A stretch of DNA of 64,000 nucleotides. Origin: Fidelibacterota bacterium UBA2986. GTDB lineage: Bacteria; Fidelibacterota; Marinisomatia; Marinisomatales; AB-629-J13. A program made the position numbers and the translations under genes. This document shows, piece by piece, positions 39,796 to 49,692 of the stretch. How positions within the stretch are numbered: position 1 is the first letter of the stretch; the number at the start of each line of letters is the position of its first letter. A model generated the notes under the pieces. The model did not search any database, had not been told where the DNA came from, and worked only from the letters and a program-made list of their open reading frames with translations. The stretch is taken from positions 1 to 64,000 of the forward strand of contig DEAI01000006.1 of the NCBI GenBank assembly GCA_002346675.1. Direction: 5' to 3'.

Positions 39796-41296
39796 ATTCT
39801 TTTATCACTTTGTGAATATTATTTAAGACATCTGTCGCGGTCAATCCTCTATAGCCTGTTTCAGAGACAAGTGTGTCCGCTGCTTTTCCATGAATATATA
39901 CCCCCAACTTGCTTGCATCAGGAGGAGCAATATTCTGCGCTATTAATCCCCCAATACAGCCCGCCAGTACGTCACCAGTACCTGCAGATGCTAGCCCCTG
40001 GTTTCCACTAATGTTTATGGATCCTATATCATTAAAAACAACCGATACCGGAGTAGTTTTGATTACAAGAGTACCGGAAAAGTCATTCATAAATTCTTCA
40101 ATAACTCTAATAAAATTTTCCCTCACATAATATACGGGGTGGTTTACCATATAACTGAACTCTGCTAAATGAGGAGTTAAAACACAGTTGTCTGGGAGCA
40201 ATGAAATGTGACCATTAATAAATCGTAAAGCATCTGCATCGATGATCATAGGTTTCTTACAGGATTCAATTACCTTTAAAATAAAATATTTTGTATCGGC
40301 TTCACTGCCAAGCCCTGGTCCAATTACAAGGCTATCGCACCAATAAAGTTCTTTTTCTATCTCCTCAAAATTTCTTTCTCTAAAATACCCCTTGCCATTA
40401 TCTTCACAGGGTAAAGTAATTCCCTCTATAAATAGGGATTCAACTATTGGAGACAGCGAATTCGGAGCACAGAGCTTTACCAGACCAGCGCCGCTCCTTA
40501 GAGAGGCCTTCCCAGCTAAAATAGAGGCTCCAGTCATTCCCCTAGATCCTGCTATCACAAGAACCTTACCCTGTCCGTGTTTGTAGGAGTCTTTTGGGGG
40601 AGCAATAAGAATTTTCTCTGGGAGCTCTCTGTCAAACAATCTCCACTGTATCCCCGAAAGAGGATTATCGATCTTTGGAAATCCTATGTCAGCTACAATT
40701 ACTTCTTCGCTACTATCTTTTCCAGGAAAAAAATGATGACCAGTTTTTTCAAATCCCATGGAAATCGTCATATTTGCCCTTACCGCTGTTCCACTGAAGA
40801 ATCCAGTGTCTGCGTTTATCCCTGAAGGAATATCCACAGCAACTATCTCTGCAGATTGTCTGTTAAGCCAGTCTATCCAACCAGCTACCGGTTCTCTAAC
40901 TTTTCCAGATATACCGACTCCTAGCATTGCATCAATAATTAGGTCAAACTTTTTTAATTCAGAGGGGTCTTCTTGGAAAAGAATAGAGATTCCTTTCTCA
41001 ATACATTCTTCATAATAATGAAGTGTATCATTTTTAAATTTTTTTGGAGAATATATATGATATATTTGGGGAGAAAATTCAGCAAGTGCTGCTGCCGCTG
41101 CAAACCCGTCACCACCATTATTTCCCTTTCCACAGACTATTAGAATATTTTTTTTATCTAAATTTTGATAATTTTGGAGGACTGTATCTGCTATTTTTTC
41201 CCCAGCATTCCCCATCAAAGTTTCACCGGAAATCCCAAATTCGTTTCCAGAAATTTTGTCTAGCTCCCTTGATTGTTGGGAGGTTATGATATACAT
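39785..41296 (-). CDS. nnr: Bifunctional NAD(P)H-hydrate epimerase / ADP-dependent NAD(P)HX dehydratase
   Basis: 503 aa metabolite-repair enzyme that rescues hydrated NAD(P)H. The N-terminal YjeF_N epimerase (about 1-210) has VCGKGNNGGDGFAAA and VAVDIPSGINADTG. The C-terminal ribokinase-like dehydratase (about 235-503) has VLVIAGSRGMTGAS and SAGTGDVLAGCIGG with the catalytic Asp. The first base of its ATG is the last base of the acpS stop context (TAATG). Confidence 0.95.
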   Translation of the reverse strand: MYIITSQQSRELDKISGNEFGISGETLMGNAGEKIADTVLQNYQNLDKKNILIVCGKGNNGGDGFAAAAALAEFSPQIYHIYSPKKFKNDTLHYYEECIEKGISILFQEDPSELKKFDLIIDAMLGVGISGKVREPVAGWIDWLNRQSAEIVAVDIPSGINADTGFFSGTAVRANMTISMGFEKTGHHFFPGKDSSEEVIVADIGFPKIDNPLSGIQWRLFDRELPEKILIAPPKDSYKHGQGKVLVIAGSRGMTGASILAGKASLRSGAGLVKLCAPNSLSPIVESLFIEGITLPCEDNGKGYFRERNFEEIEKELYWCDSLVIGPGLGSEADTKYFILKVIESCKKPMIIDADALRFINGHISLLPDNCVLTPHLAEFSYMVNHPVYYVRENFIRVIEEFMNDFSGTLVIKTTPVSVVFNDIGSINISGNQGLASAGTGDVLAGCIGGLIAQNIAPPDASKLGVYIHGKAADTLVSETGYRGLTATDVLNNIHKVIKEYEL

Positions 41297-41667
41297 TATT
41301 TTTTTTGCATTATAACAAAAGCAACTGCGCTATCACTATCGTGAGAGATTGAACATTCACATGAAAAGTTAGAACTATATTTTATAGGTAACTTTACAAA
41401 TGGCGCTCCATTATATTTTGATTTGATCTCAATATCTTTAAAAATTGTTTGGTAATTCATCCCTTTAGACATAATAGCTTTTTTTACCGCTTCCTTAGCT
41501 GCAAACCTTCCTGCAAAGTGCTGAGATGGTCTTACCCTGCTCTCACAATAGATAATTTCTTCATCTGTAAAAACGCGATCTAGGAAGCGACCACTTATAT
41601 CAGAATTTAAAATTTTTTCCACACGGTCTATTGATACAATATCAACACCAATTGATAGCTCAGTCAC
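41296..41667 (-). CDS. acpS: Holo-[acyl-carrier-protein] synthase
   Basis: 123 aa. It transfers 4'-phosphopantetheine from CoA to ACP. The motifs IGVDIVSIDRVEKI (Mg-binding Asp) and HFAGRFAAKEAVKKAI are intact. The start is a GTG at 41667. It overlaps the HAD gene by 8 bases and touches nnr through TAATG. Confidence 0.95.
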   Translation of the reverse strand: MTELSIGVDIVSIDRVEKILNSDISGRFLDRVFTDEEIIYCESRVRPSQHFAGRFAAKEAVKKAIMSKGMNYQTIFKDIEIKSKYNGAPFVKLPIKYSSNFSCECSISHDSDSAVAFVIMQKK

Positions 41668-42343
41668 TGTTTAGTTCTCTCACAATAGTTACAACCTCAT
41701 AGATATCGTTCACATCCCAATCAGCTCCCGAATGTACCGTGCCAAAGGTATCACCATATTTTGCAAACATAGTTCGGATACCAACTTTTTTTGCACCTAC
41801 AACATCCCTCTCAGGCCAATCACCAATCATAAGTGCCTCCTGAGAAGTAACGCTCATTTTATCAAGTGCCATTTCAAATGGTATGGGTGAAGGTTTTCTT
41901 GCCCCTGTATCATCAAATGTTAGTACAAGATCAAATATATGATGAAGATTTAAATGATAAATTCGAAGCCATGCTTCACGGCTAGGTGCATCAGAGACCA
42001 GAGCTAATTTTATCCCCATTTTTAATAATTCAAATAAACAGCGATTTACATTAGGATATAATTGAAGGCTCGCTTCCCTTGCTCTTCTGTAGGCAACAAT
42101 TCCCGCTGCGAGAAACTTATTATCAACATAGCCAAGTGTCTTTGTGAGATATTCGTTAAATATTTTCTGATTTTCCCATCCAATTTCATGGTAAAGTGAG
42201 AAAATATCTTCAAAAGATTTTTCTGCATCGAGGTTCAGCCCCGCCTCCTGCATTGCGGAGATAGCAGCGCTTACCGCATTTTCTTTCATCTTGATAAAAT
42301 CGAGAAGAGTATTATCAAGATCAAAAATAACAACCTTGATCAT
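41660..42343 (-). CDS. HAD-superfamily hydrolase (YjjG/phosphoglycolate phosphatase type)
   Basis: 227 aa. HAD motif I is DLDNTLLDF (nucleophile Asp8 and Asp10), motif II is LVSDAPS, motif III is ARKPSP and motif IV is IGDWPERDVVGAK. A helical cap is inserted after motif I (C1 type), consistent with a small-molecule or nucleotide phosphatase. The substrate cannot be told from sequence. Confidence 0.88.
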   Translation of the reverse strand: MIKVVIFDLDNTLLDFIKMKENAVSAAISAMQEAGLNLDAEKSFEDIFSLYHEIGWENQKIFNEYLTKTLGYVDNKFLAAGIVAYRRAREASLQLYPNVNRCLFELLKMGIKLALVSDAPSREAWLRIYHLNLHHIFDLVLTFDDTGARKPSPIPFEMALDKMSVTSQEALMIGDWPERDVVGAKKVGIRTMFAKYGDTFGTVHSGADWDVNDIYEVVTIVRELNSD

Positions 42344-42380
42344 ATGAATCTCATGCAGATTATGTTCTGCTTAAATTGGC

Positions 42381-43694
42381 CTACTCTTCATACTTTTCGG
42401 GGTTTTTAATTCGGTCAATTTCGTACTCTGACATTTGTCTCCAAGAGCGGTCATCTCTTGCCTTTTCTAATGCATTTAGTGCAGCGGTCTTACTCCCTCT
42501 ACCTTTACACCACTCTGCAATACCCAGCTCGTACCAGCCTGCACCAAATCGTTTTTTTCTATCTGTCGCCTCTCTGGCAGCTTCCTTAGCTGAATCACAA
42601 TTTCCCAAATGATTATGCGCAGATGCAAGTCTCACCCATGCAGAGGCATCTTTTGGATTTAATGAGGTTCCTTTTTCAAGATATGTTACGGCTAAATCCA
42701 GAGAATCTGCATCAATATAGATTGCACCTAAAGAAATATACGGTTTCGCATAATTTTCATCTACCGCAATTGCGGTCTTAAGAACCTCAACTGCACTCTC
42801 ATAATCCTTATTTTGAATATAAATATCTCCCATGCTGCTATATGCTTTTGCATATCCGGGGTGTATCGTTACAGCTTGCTGGAAAGACGCTAAAGCCTCA
42901 GCTTTATTTCCATATTTATTCTGTGCAAGTCCAAGAGCAAACCATCCAATATAGAAAGTTGAATCTGTATCAATTGCGTTTGTGTAGGCTTTGATTGCGA
43001 TATCTAAATTTCCCCTTTTTGCCTCAATAACACCAATTTGATAGTGGGCTTTTATAAATGCTGGGTCATACTCCAAAACTTGATAGTAGGCCTCCATGGC
43101 CTTCTCAAGATTTCCACGTCTATATGAATTGTTTCCCTCATTGAATGTATTTTTCACAACATTTTCAATTGCAGTTCGGGCATTGTTGTGGTTAGGATTT
43201 AAGTCTAGCGCTTGCCTAAATAATTTTACAGATGCAGAAAAGTCCCTAACACGAAATTTTGCAAGACCCATACTGTAAACTGCCTCGGTAAAATTAGGAA
43301 ATTCTTTCACAACTTCCTCGTAAAAGGTAAACGCATTTTCAAATTCCCCATTTTTCATGGCTCTCCCGCCATCACTCATTTTAATATTTATATCATTGAA
43401 CCGATCAAATTCAGTTTTAAACTGGTCATAGTCCACATCAACTGCCTTGCGCAAATACATCTGAGATTTCTCCATATCTCCTAACCTCAGCTGTAATTGA
43501 GCTAGCTCCATCATTGCAGGGGTAAACTGATCATTTTGATCTAAGGCTAACTCAAAATCTACTAGAGCTTCCTCCAACTCACCGTTGCTAAGTTTTGACT
43601 TTCCTGATGATAGCAGCTGGTCAGGGGTAGCGGAATTACCTATAGATATAAAAAGGGCTAAAAGTGGAGCTATAATTATATTTAATTGTTTCAT
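42381..43694 (-). CDS. Secreted/periplasmic tetratricopeptide repeat protein
   Basis: 437 aa. A signal peptide (about 1-22, LLALFISIGNSA) is followed by about ten TPR units from residue 28 to 400, with repeated AxxxY/FxxAL.xDP signatures (ALVDFELALDQN, ASVKLFRQALDLNP, KAMEAYYQVLEYDP). The C-terminus is basic and acidic without a sorting signal. It probably scaffolds an envelope complex; partners are unknown. It lies just downstream of tRNA-Leu. Confidence 0.85.
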   Translation of the reverse strand: MKQLNIIIAPLLALFISIGNSATPDQLLSSGKSKLSNGELEEALVDFELALDQNDQFTPAMMELAQLQLRLGDMEKSQMYLRKAVDVDYDQFKTEFDRFNDINIKMSDGGRAMKNGEFENAFTFYEEVVKEFPNFTEAVYSMGLAKFRVRDFSASVKLFRQALDLNPNHNNARTAIENVVKNTFNEGNNSYRRGNLEKAMEAYYQVLEYDPAFIKAHYQIGVIEAKRGNLDIAIKAYTNAIDTDSTFYIGWFALGLAQNKYGNKAEALASFQQAVTIHPGYAKAYSSMGDIYIQNKDYESAVEVLKTAIAVDENYAKPYISLGAIYIDADSLDLAVTYLEKGTSLNPKDASAWVRLASAHNHLGNCDSAKEAAREATDRKKRFGAGWYELGIAEWCKGRGSKTAALNALEKARDDRSWRQMSEYEIDRIKNPEKYEE

Positions 43695-43725
43695 ATGATT
43701 TGGATTAATTTATTGGTTAAACCTG

Positions 43726-43809
43726 TGCCGAAGGCCGGAGTCGAACCGGCACGTCCGTTGGGACACTGCCCCCTCAAGACAGCGTGTCTACCAATTCCAC
43801 CACTTCGGC
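43726..43809 (-). tRNA. tRNA-Leu (anticodon GAG)
   Basis: 84 nt with the long variable arm of class II tRNAs. The acceptor GCCGAAG pairs with CTTCGGC and the discriminator is A. The anticodon stem CTGTC/GGCAG closes the loop TTGAGGG, giving GAG. The T arm is GCCGG-TTCGACT-CCGGC. CCA is not encoded. It lies 3 bases after secG and is probably processed from the same transcript. Confidence 0.95.
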
Positions 43810-43812
43810 AAA

Positions 43813-44154
43813 TTATTCATTTTCATCTAAAAGTCCCTGAGACGCGGGGAGAGACAAATCAGCGCCGGGGGTGATAAGCTGATTCTCTGACTCTTGTTTC
43901 AAAAGAGAATCTGCCTGAGCTTCACCAGGTGCACTGAGGAGACTAATCAAAACTGCTAACAATAGAAATACCCCAGCTAACCATGTAGTCAGTCTACTCA
44001 AAAATGATGCGGCTCCCCTTCCTCCCATGATTGCACTGGTAGTAGCGCTACCAAATGTACCTGATAATCCACCGCCTTGGCTGGCCTGCATTAAGACCAC
44101 CAGTATTAAAAATATACTGATGAGAGAGTGTATAAAAATAAAAAATCCTTGCAC
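43813..44154 (-). CDS. secG: Protein translocase subunit SecG
   Basis: 113 aa. Two membrane segments (FFIFIHSLISIFLILVVLM and TTWLAGVFLLLAVLISLL) flank the family motif QASQGGGLSGTFG. The start is GTG at 44154, supported by AAGGAGG 5 bases before it. The ~30-residue C-terminal tail is polar. The order pgk-tpiA-secG-tRNA-Leu is common in bacteria. Confidence 0.95.
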   Translation of the reverse strand: MQGFFIFIHSLISIFLILVVLMQASQGGGLSGTFGSATTSAIMGGRGAASFLSRLTTWLAGVFLLLAVLISLLSAPGEAQADSLLKQESENQLITPGADLSLPASQGLLDENE

Positions 44155-44163
44155 AATTCCTCC

Positions 44164-44925
44164 TTAACTATATTGTTCAACTGTTTTAATGATATGATAG
44201 AATGATTCCGTTTTCAAGCTGGCTCCTCCAATTAAAAATCCATCTACACCCTGTGTCAAAATTAAAGACTCAACATTCTGGGGATTCACAGAACCCCCGT
44301 ACAAAATTGAGACGTTCTCACTCTCTCTAATAGAATATAACTTTTCAATTTTTTTTCTGATAAACTTATGTACCCTTTCAATTTGAATTGAGTCCGCATT
44401 AAGTCCGGTTCCAATTGCCCATACGGGCTCATAGGCAACGATGACATTTCCTACATTAGAGATATCTCTTAAACCAGACTCAATTTGATGTTCCAAAACA
44501 TCTTTTGTTGAACCGCTCTCCATTTCTTCTAGGGTTTCACCTATACAAAATATGGGAACTAACTTGTAAGCAAGCAGGGCCTGTATCTTTTTATTGATCC
44601 ACTCATCCTTTTCTCCAAAACAGTGCCTCCTCTCAGAGTGTCCTAAAATCACATACTGTACACCTAACTCTGAAAGCATTGAACATGAAACCTCTCCAGT
44701 GAATGCCCCAGAATTTTCCCAATGACAATTTTGTGCACCTAACTCACAAGTAGTGCCATTTAACTGCTTTTTCATTTCAAATAACGCTGTATAAGGCGGG
44801 CAGAATATAACTTTTGTCCTGTCTACATCCAAAAGTAATTTCGTCATCTCATCGACGAACGATAGCCCCTCTGAAAGAGTCTTATACATTTTCCAGTTTC
44901 CAATTACATATTTTTGTTTTTTCAT
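44164..44925 (-). CDS. tpiA: Triosephosphate isomerase
   Basis: 253 aa TIM barrel that interconverts DHAP and glyceraldehyde-3-phosphate. The catalytic Lys is in GNWKMYK, the His in GHSERR and the Glu in VAYEPVWAIGTG. The phosphate-binding loop is LYGGSVNPQN. Its start overlaps the pgk stop by 4 bases. Confidence 0.97.
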   Translation of the reverse strand: MKKQKYVIGNWKMYKTLSEGLSFVDEMTKLLLDVDRTKVIFCPPYTALFEMKKQLNGTTCELGAQNCHWENSGAFTGEVSCSMLSELGVQYVILGHSERRHCFGEKDEWINKKIQALLAYKLVPIFCIGETLEEMESGSTKDVLEHQIESGLRDISNVGNVIVAYEPVWAIGTGLNADSIQIERVHKFIRKKIEKLYSIRESENVSILYGGSVNPQNVESLILTQGVDGFLIGGASLKTESFYHIIKTVEQYS

Positions 44926-46112
44926 GGTTTCTCTAACGCTAAAATTGCGGGAAGTTGGTTTCCACTTAGCAGCTCTAAGGATGCCCCACCTCCTGTTGAA
45001 ACGTGAGACATCTCTGAGGCTAATCCAAATTGATTTACCGCCGAAGCAGTATCACCTCCTCCTACAATAACTGTTTGATTAATCTCTTTTCCTTTTGCAC
45101 ATATCTCTGCTATCCCTCTTGTCCCTCCTGCAAAATCTTCCTTTTCAAAAACTCCCATTGGACCATTCCACAGTATAGTTCCTGCATTTGAAATAATCTC
45201 TCCGAATTTATTAATAGTTTCATTTCCAATATCATAACCGCCCATTTCGTCAGGCATGTTTGATACAGAGACCGTGAGTTTTTCTTTCGGAGAATCCAAA
45301 TTCTCAGATATAACCACATCAGAGGGAAGAACTAACTTTACTGAGTGGTTTCTAGCTTCATAGAGTATTTTTTTAGCATCAGAAATCATGGAGTTATCTA
45401 CAAGAGATTTCCCGATTCCTTTACCTTTTGCTTTCAAAAATGTGAACGCCATTCCGCCACCAATTAAAACTGAATCTGCCTTGGGAATTATATGATAAAT
45501 TAAATCCAGCTTTCCCTTAATCTTTGCTCCACCTAGTACGACAACAAAAGGCTTTGTAGGATCTTGAATGGCTTGTTTTAAATATTTTAGCTCATTTTCT
45601 ATTAGAAATCCTATCCCTTTTTGATGGAAAAATTTTAGGACTCCAACATTGGACGCGTGCATACGGTGAGCGGTGCCAAAAGCGTCGTTGATAAATACCT
45701 CGCCGTGCTTTGCTAATAGGGAGCTGAATTCAGGATCATTCTCAGTTTCTCCTTTATGAAATCTTAAGTTTTCAAGTAAGTGAACCTCTCCAGGTTTTAG
45801 TCCTAGTGTCACATCATGGGAATCTTCTGATATACAACTATTAGAAAATTTTATCTGGCTTTCTAATAGATCTGCCAATGTCTCCCCAACCGGAATCAAA
45901 CTATATTTTTCATCATAGCTGCCATTCGGACGTCCCAGGTGTGAACATAATACGAGCGAAGCGCCCTGGTTAAGACAATACCTTATGGTCGGTATAGAGC
46001 TTTTGATTCTGAATGAATCGAGAACCTTGCCATTTTTAATTGGAACATTATAGTCAACCCTCATAAGGATTGTCTTTGCCTTTAAATTGATCTGTTTTAA
46101 TGAGTTGATCAT
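44922..46112 (-). CDS. pgk: Phosphoglycerate kinase
   Basis: 396 aa, full length. The N-domain binds 3-phosphoglycerate (RVDYNVPIKNGKV, SHLGRPNG, LENLRFHKGE). The C-domain binds nucleotide (VVLGGAKIKGKL, LWNGPMGVFE, GGGDTASAVNQFG, STGGGASLELL). First gene of the pgk-tpiA-secG run; its promoter should lie in 46113-46250. Confidence 0.97.
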   Translation of the reverse strand: MINSLKQINLKAKTILMRVDYNVPIKNGKVLDSFRIKSSIPTIRYCLNQGASLVLCSHLGRPNGSYDEKYSLIPVGETLADLLESQIKFSNSCISEDSHDVTLGLKPGEVHLLENLRFHKGETENDPEFSSLLAKHGEVFINDAFGTAHRMHASNVGVLKFFHQKGIGFLIENELKYLKQAIQDPTKPFVVVLGGAKIKGKLDLIYHIIPKADSVLIGGGMAFTFLKAKGKGIGKSLVDNSMISDAKKILYEARNHSVKLVLPSDVVISENLDSPKEKLTVSVSNMPDEMGGYDIGNETINKFGEIISNAGTILWNGPMGVFEKEDFAGGTRGIAEICAKGKEINQTVIVGGGDTASAVNQFGLASEMSHVSTGGGASLELLSGNQLPAILALEKP

Positions 46113-46693
46113 TCGATTTAATAAGCTGGTTTAGTCTCTACCGCAATAGTGTTCACACTATCAAAACCGCTTTCTATCAAAAATATTGTTCGAATATCCA
46201 GTGAAGAGCAGTCTGTCAAAAGATCCATAAGCAATCTAATAACTTTATAATGGGGAGAGTTCTTTATGTGGACGGGTTCCGCCAAATTCAATTTTCTTTT
46301 CCTTTAAGATTGTGGCCTAAGATAGCTTGCATTTTACTCTTTTTATTTAATGTAATTCTACAGAGTTATTCTAAAAAGTTACCTATTCTAAACTGGTCTA
46401 TTTGGCTAGATCAATACCCTACTTTGTTTTATATACGTGGATATGTAAAAAGATAAGAGACCACATATTAGGAAAAGTATCTTTTAGGTTTTATTCAAAA
46501 CCACTGCAAAAACCACTCTGTGGAAACAGCTGTCTAATTTGACAGATGAATTGGTTTTAAAATTGACAAGCACCTTATAGATATTTACTTTTTTAAAAGC
46601 AGGTGTTATATATGGTGGAATGAATTTCTATAAACATTTAATGTTGATGAATTAGCCAATGAAATGTAATATCCCCTCGGCTTTAATATAAGT
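46113..46693. other. Intergenic region between divergent genes
   Basis: 581 AT-rich bases between pgk (minus) and the PEP-synthase-like gene (plus). It should hold two divergent promoters. TTGACA occurs at about 46538 and 46564, but no convincing -10 box at the right spacing was found. A 68-codon plus-strand frame (46250-46456) has no RBS or recognisable family and is not called. Confidence 0.5.
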
Positions 46694-49684
46694 ATGATGA
46701 GTTTAATTAATAGTAATAATCGTGAGAGATTAGATTTCCAGGACCTAATGTTGTTCCGGGTGCATGAAATTCTTCTCGTTTCAAGTCAATATGATGCCTA
46801 TATATTAGAAGAAGATGGGCGTCTAACGGAACAAATTCTTCATGAATATCTGGGTATGAATTTTAGTTATGCTCCTCGATTATGGCATGCCCAAACTGCA
46901 GAGTCAGCACTAAAAATGTTATCCGAACGAAAGTTTGATATTGTAATTATTATGCTCCGGATTGCAGATATGAATGCCGTATCCCTAGCAAAAAGAATTA
47001 AAAAAAATCATCCAAAAAAGTTTCTTATCTTATTGGCTTTCGATGAATCTGAGCTATCGTTTTTTATAGAAGATGAGATTAATCAGTATTTTGATAGAAT
47101 ATTTATTTGGTCAGGTAATTCTAATGTATTCCCTGCAATAATTAAACAATTGGAAGACAGAAAAAATGCGCCTCGGGATATTTTAAAGGGCGAGGTAAGA
47201 GCAATAATTTTTATAGAAGATTCTCCTCAATTTTATTCGGTCATTCTTCCAATGATTTATCGCGAGATAATGTATCATACTCAGCAGCTAGTGGGAAAAA
47301 GTCTAAATCACACTCAGAGACTGATTCACCTTCGTTCAAGAACAAAAATATTATTTGCCACCAATTTTGAGGAAGCCAAGAAATATTTTGATAAATATCA
47401 TGATAATATTCTTGGAATTGTTTCGGATATAAAATTTCCAAGAAATAACAAGTTAGACCCCAATGCAGGAATATATTTGACCGAATACGTTCGAAAAAAA
47501 GAGCCACATATGCCAATTATCCTGCAATCAACAAATATAGAAAAAAAGGAAAAAGCAGATAAAGTAAACTCTGCATTTCTATATAAACGTTCAGATACCT
47601 TACTCTACGATATCAGACGGTTTATCACAAACAATTTTGGGTTTGGAAATTTTATTTTCAGGACTTTGGAAGGAGATTCAATTTCTGAGGCTGCTAATTT
47701 AAAAGAGCTGAAAAAACAAATCGCAAAAATACCGGAAAACATTATGGTGCACCACGCATCAAGTAATCATTTTTCAAATTGGATCGCAGCAAGAGGTGAG
47801 TTTGACCTTGCAAAAAAATTGAGACCAAAACAAGTAACTGATTTTAAAACTCCAGACGAGCTAAGAAAATATCTTATAGTCTCTATAGACACAAGCTTAG
47901 ACGAAGAGAAAAAAATAAAGATCGCTGATCTCAGCCAAAAGGAAAAAGCAACGATTACCAATTTCACTCGGCTCTTTGGGGGCTCTCTCGGGGGCAAAGC
48001 ACGTGGACTGGGATTCATGAATAAAATTATGAGAGATTCTAAATTGCGGGAAAAATTTTCAGATGTTCTTATCCAGGTCCCTCGCATCGCGGTCGTTGGC
48101 ACAGACGCGTTTGATCAGTTTATGGCTGAAAACAAACTGTATGACTCAGTTTATAAAACAAATTCCAATTCCCAATTGGAAATTGAGTTTTTAGATGCAC
48201 AACTTCCGTCAGGGTTGGTCAAATCACTAAAAACATTTATCAAGCAAGTGAGGTACCCTCTGGCCGTAAGGTCATCCAGTTTATTGGAGGACTCTCAGTA
48301 TCAACCATTGGCAGGGATGTATTCAACGCTTATGATTCAGAACTCAGATAGAAGCACAAAAATACGAGTAAATCAGTTAAGCGAAGCTATCAAACGTATA
48401 TATGCTTCCACTTTTTTCAAAGATCCCAGGTCAATTACATCAATATCTGGTTATCGCCACACAGAAGAAAAAATGGCTGTTCTTATTACCGAACTGATTG
48501 GACAGAATTATGGTGACAGGTTCTATCCTACTGTTAGCGGAAATGCACAGAACATTAACTATTACCCTGTATCCTATGCCGAGAGAAATGATGGTGTAGC
48601 AACAATAGCTCTTGGATTTGGAAAAACTGTAGTAGAAGGAGAAAAATCCTTGAGATTTTCTCCTAAATATCCTGATATTTTACCTCAATTCTTTTCTGTT
48701 CGCTCTACCGAAGAAAATTCTCAATCAATGTTTTATGGTCTCGATATGAATCCCAATGTAGACCCCCTATCTGAGGGAGAAAAAAATAACTTAAAAAAAT
48801 ATAGCTTGGACACCGCGGAGCTTGACGGCTCACTACGTTGGGCTGGAAGTGTTATCTGTCCTGAAGACGGTATCATTCGTGATTCACTTAGATACAAGGG
48901 GAAGCGGATTGTTTCGTTTCCATCTCTTTTAAAGTGGAAAGTTTTTCCTTTTTCAGATATAATTGATGAGTTATTAAAGATTGGGAAAAAACATCTTGGA
49001 TGCCCAGTAGAAATTGAATTTGCAGTAAATTTATTTGACAAAGGGAAAAAACCAGAATTTTATCTACTGCAAATCAAACCCATGATAATCAGCAATTTAG
49101 ATATAAAGAATGACATTAATATTTCTTCAGATGATGAAATATTTATGAAAAGTACTGGCTCATTAGGGGATGGATATTTTAATGAAATTAGAGATATAAT
49201 TTTAGTTGATCCTGAACTATATCAGTCCAGCAAATCAAGAGATATAGCAAGAGAAATTGGATATTTTAATAAAAAAGTTTCTCCGAGATCCTATGTTTTG
49301 GCTGGTCCAGGTAGGTGGGGCTCTGCTGACCCATGGCTGGGAATTCCGGTAAACTGGAAAGATATTTCAAATGTAAAAATCATAATTGAAATAGGATTAA
49401 GTAGCTTTCCAGTTGATCACTCTTTTGGGAGTCATTTTTTCCAAAATGTAACAAGCCGGAGAATTGGATATTTTACAATTTCCCATAGAGGAAATAGAGA
49501 CCTAATTGATCTTGATTGGATAAGGGAATTACCTCTAAAAGAGAAGAAGAAATTTTCCTCTTGGTATCAGCTAGATGAACCTCTGAGGATATCTATCAAT
49601 GGTCAGAAAGGTCTCGGAGTGGGCTTAAAACCCCAGCTAGAAGAATCACCGGTCATGGACGAACAGAATTCTTCCGGAATTTAA
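46694..49684 (+). CDS. Receiver-domain / PEP-synthase-like (PPDK N-terminal) fusion protein
   Basis: 996 aa. Residues about 18-150 resemble a response-regulator receiver but lack the phospho-acceptor Asp (IIMLRIADMN). Residues about 165-330 form a second receiver-like unit that keeps the acidic pair (IFIEDSPQF), a candidate Asp (GIVSDIKFP), Ser/Thr (ILQSTNI) and Lys (FLYKRS). From about 426 comes the ATP-grasp half of PEP synthase/pyruvate phosphate dikinase (GGSLGGKARGLGF, PLAVRSSSLLEDSQ near 524). A conserved end segment is LAGPGRWGSADPWLG near 866. The phosphohistidine swivel domain (GGxTSHAA) and the PEP TIM barrel are absent, so it cannot be a complete PEP synthase. It may be a regulatory phosphotransferase. 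The ATG at 46697 is an alternative start. It converges with gdhA, 8 bases apart. Confidence 0.8.
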   Translation: MMSLINSNNRERLDFQDLMLFRVHEILLVSSQYDAYILEEDGRLTEQILHEYLGMNFSYAPRLWHAQTAESALKMLSERKFDIVIIMLRIADMNAVSLAKRIKKNHPKKFLILLAFDESELSFFIEDEINQYFDRIFIWSGNSNVFPAIIKQLEDRKNAPRDILKGEVRAIIFIEDSPQFYSVILPMIYREIMYHTQQLVGKSLNHTQRLIHLRSRTKILFATNFEEAKKYFDKYHDNILGIVSDIKFPRNNKLDPNAGIYLTEYVRKKEPHMPIILQSTNIEKKEKADKVNSAFLYKRSDTLLYDIRRFITNNFGFGNFIFRTLEGDSISEAANLKELKKQIAKIPENIMVHHASSNHFSNWIAARGEFDLAKKLRPKQVTDFKTPDELRKYLIVSIDTSLDEEKKIKIADLSQKEKATITNFTRLFGGSLGGKARGLGFMNKIMRDSKLREKFSDVLIQVPRIAVVGTDAFDQFMAENKLYDSVYKTNSNSQLEIEFLDAQLPSGLVKSLKTFIKQVRYPLAVRSSSLLEDSQYQPLAGMYSTLMIQNSDRSTKIRVNQLSEAIKRIYASTFFKDPRSITSISGYRHTEEKMAVLITELIGQNYGDRFYPTVSGNAQNINYYPVSYAERNDGVATIALGFGKTVVEGEKSLRFSPKYPDILPQFFSVRSTEENSQSMFYGLDMNPNVDPLSEGEKNNLKKYSLDTAELDGSLRWAGSVICPEDGIIRDSLRYKGKRIVSFPSLLKWKVFPFSDIIDELLKIGKKHLGCPVEIEFAVNLFDKGKKPEFYLLQIKPMIISNLDIKNDINISSDDEIFMKSTGSLGDGYFNEIRDIILVDPELYQSSKSRDIAREIGYFNKKVSPRSYVLAGPGRWGSADPWLGIPVNWKDISNVKIIIEIGLSSFPVDHSFGSHFFQNVTSRRIGYFTISHRGNRDLIDLDWIRELPLKEKKKFSSWYQLDEPLRISINGQKGLGVGLKPQLEESPVMDEQNSSGI

Positions 49685-49692
49685 AGACAACT

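Noticed and set aside
46250..46456. 68-codon plus-strand frame between pgk and the PEP-synthase-like gene
   Set aside because: No RBS, no recognisable family, odd composition for this genome, and it lies in an expected divergent promoter region.
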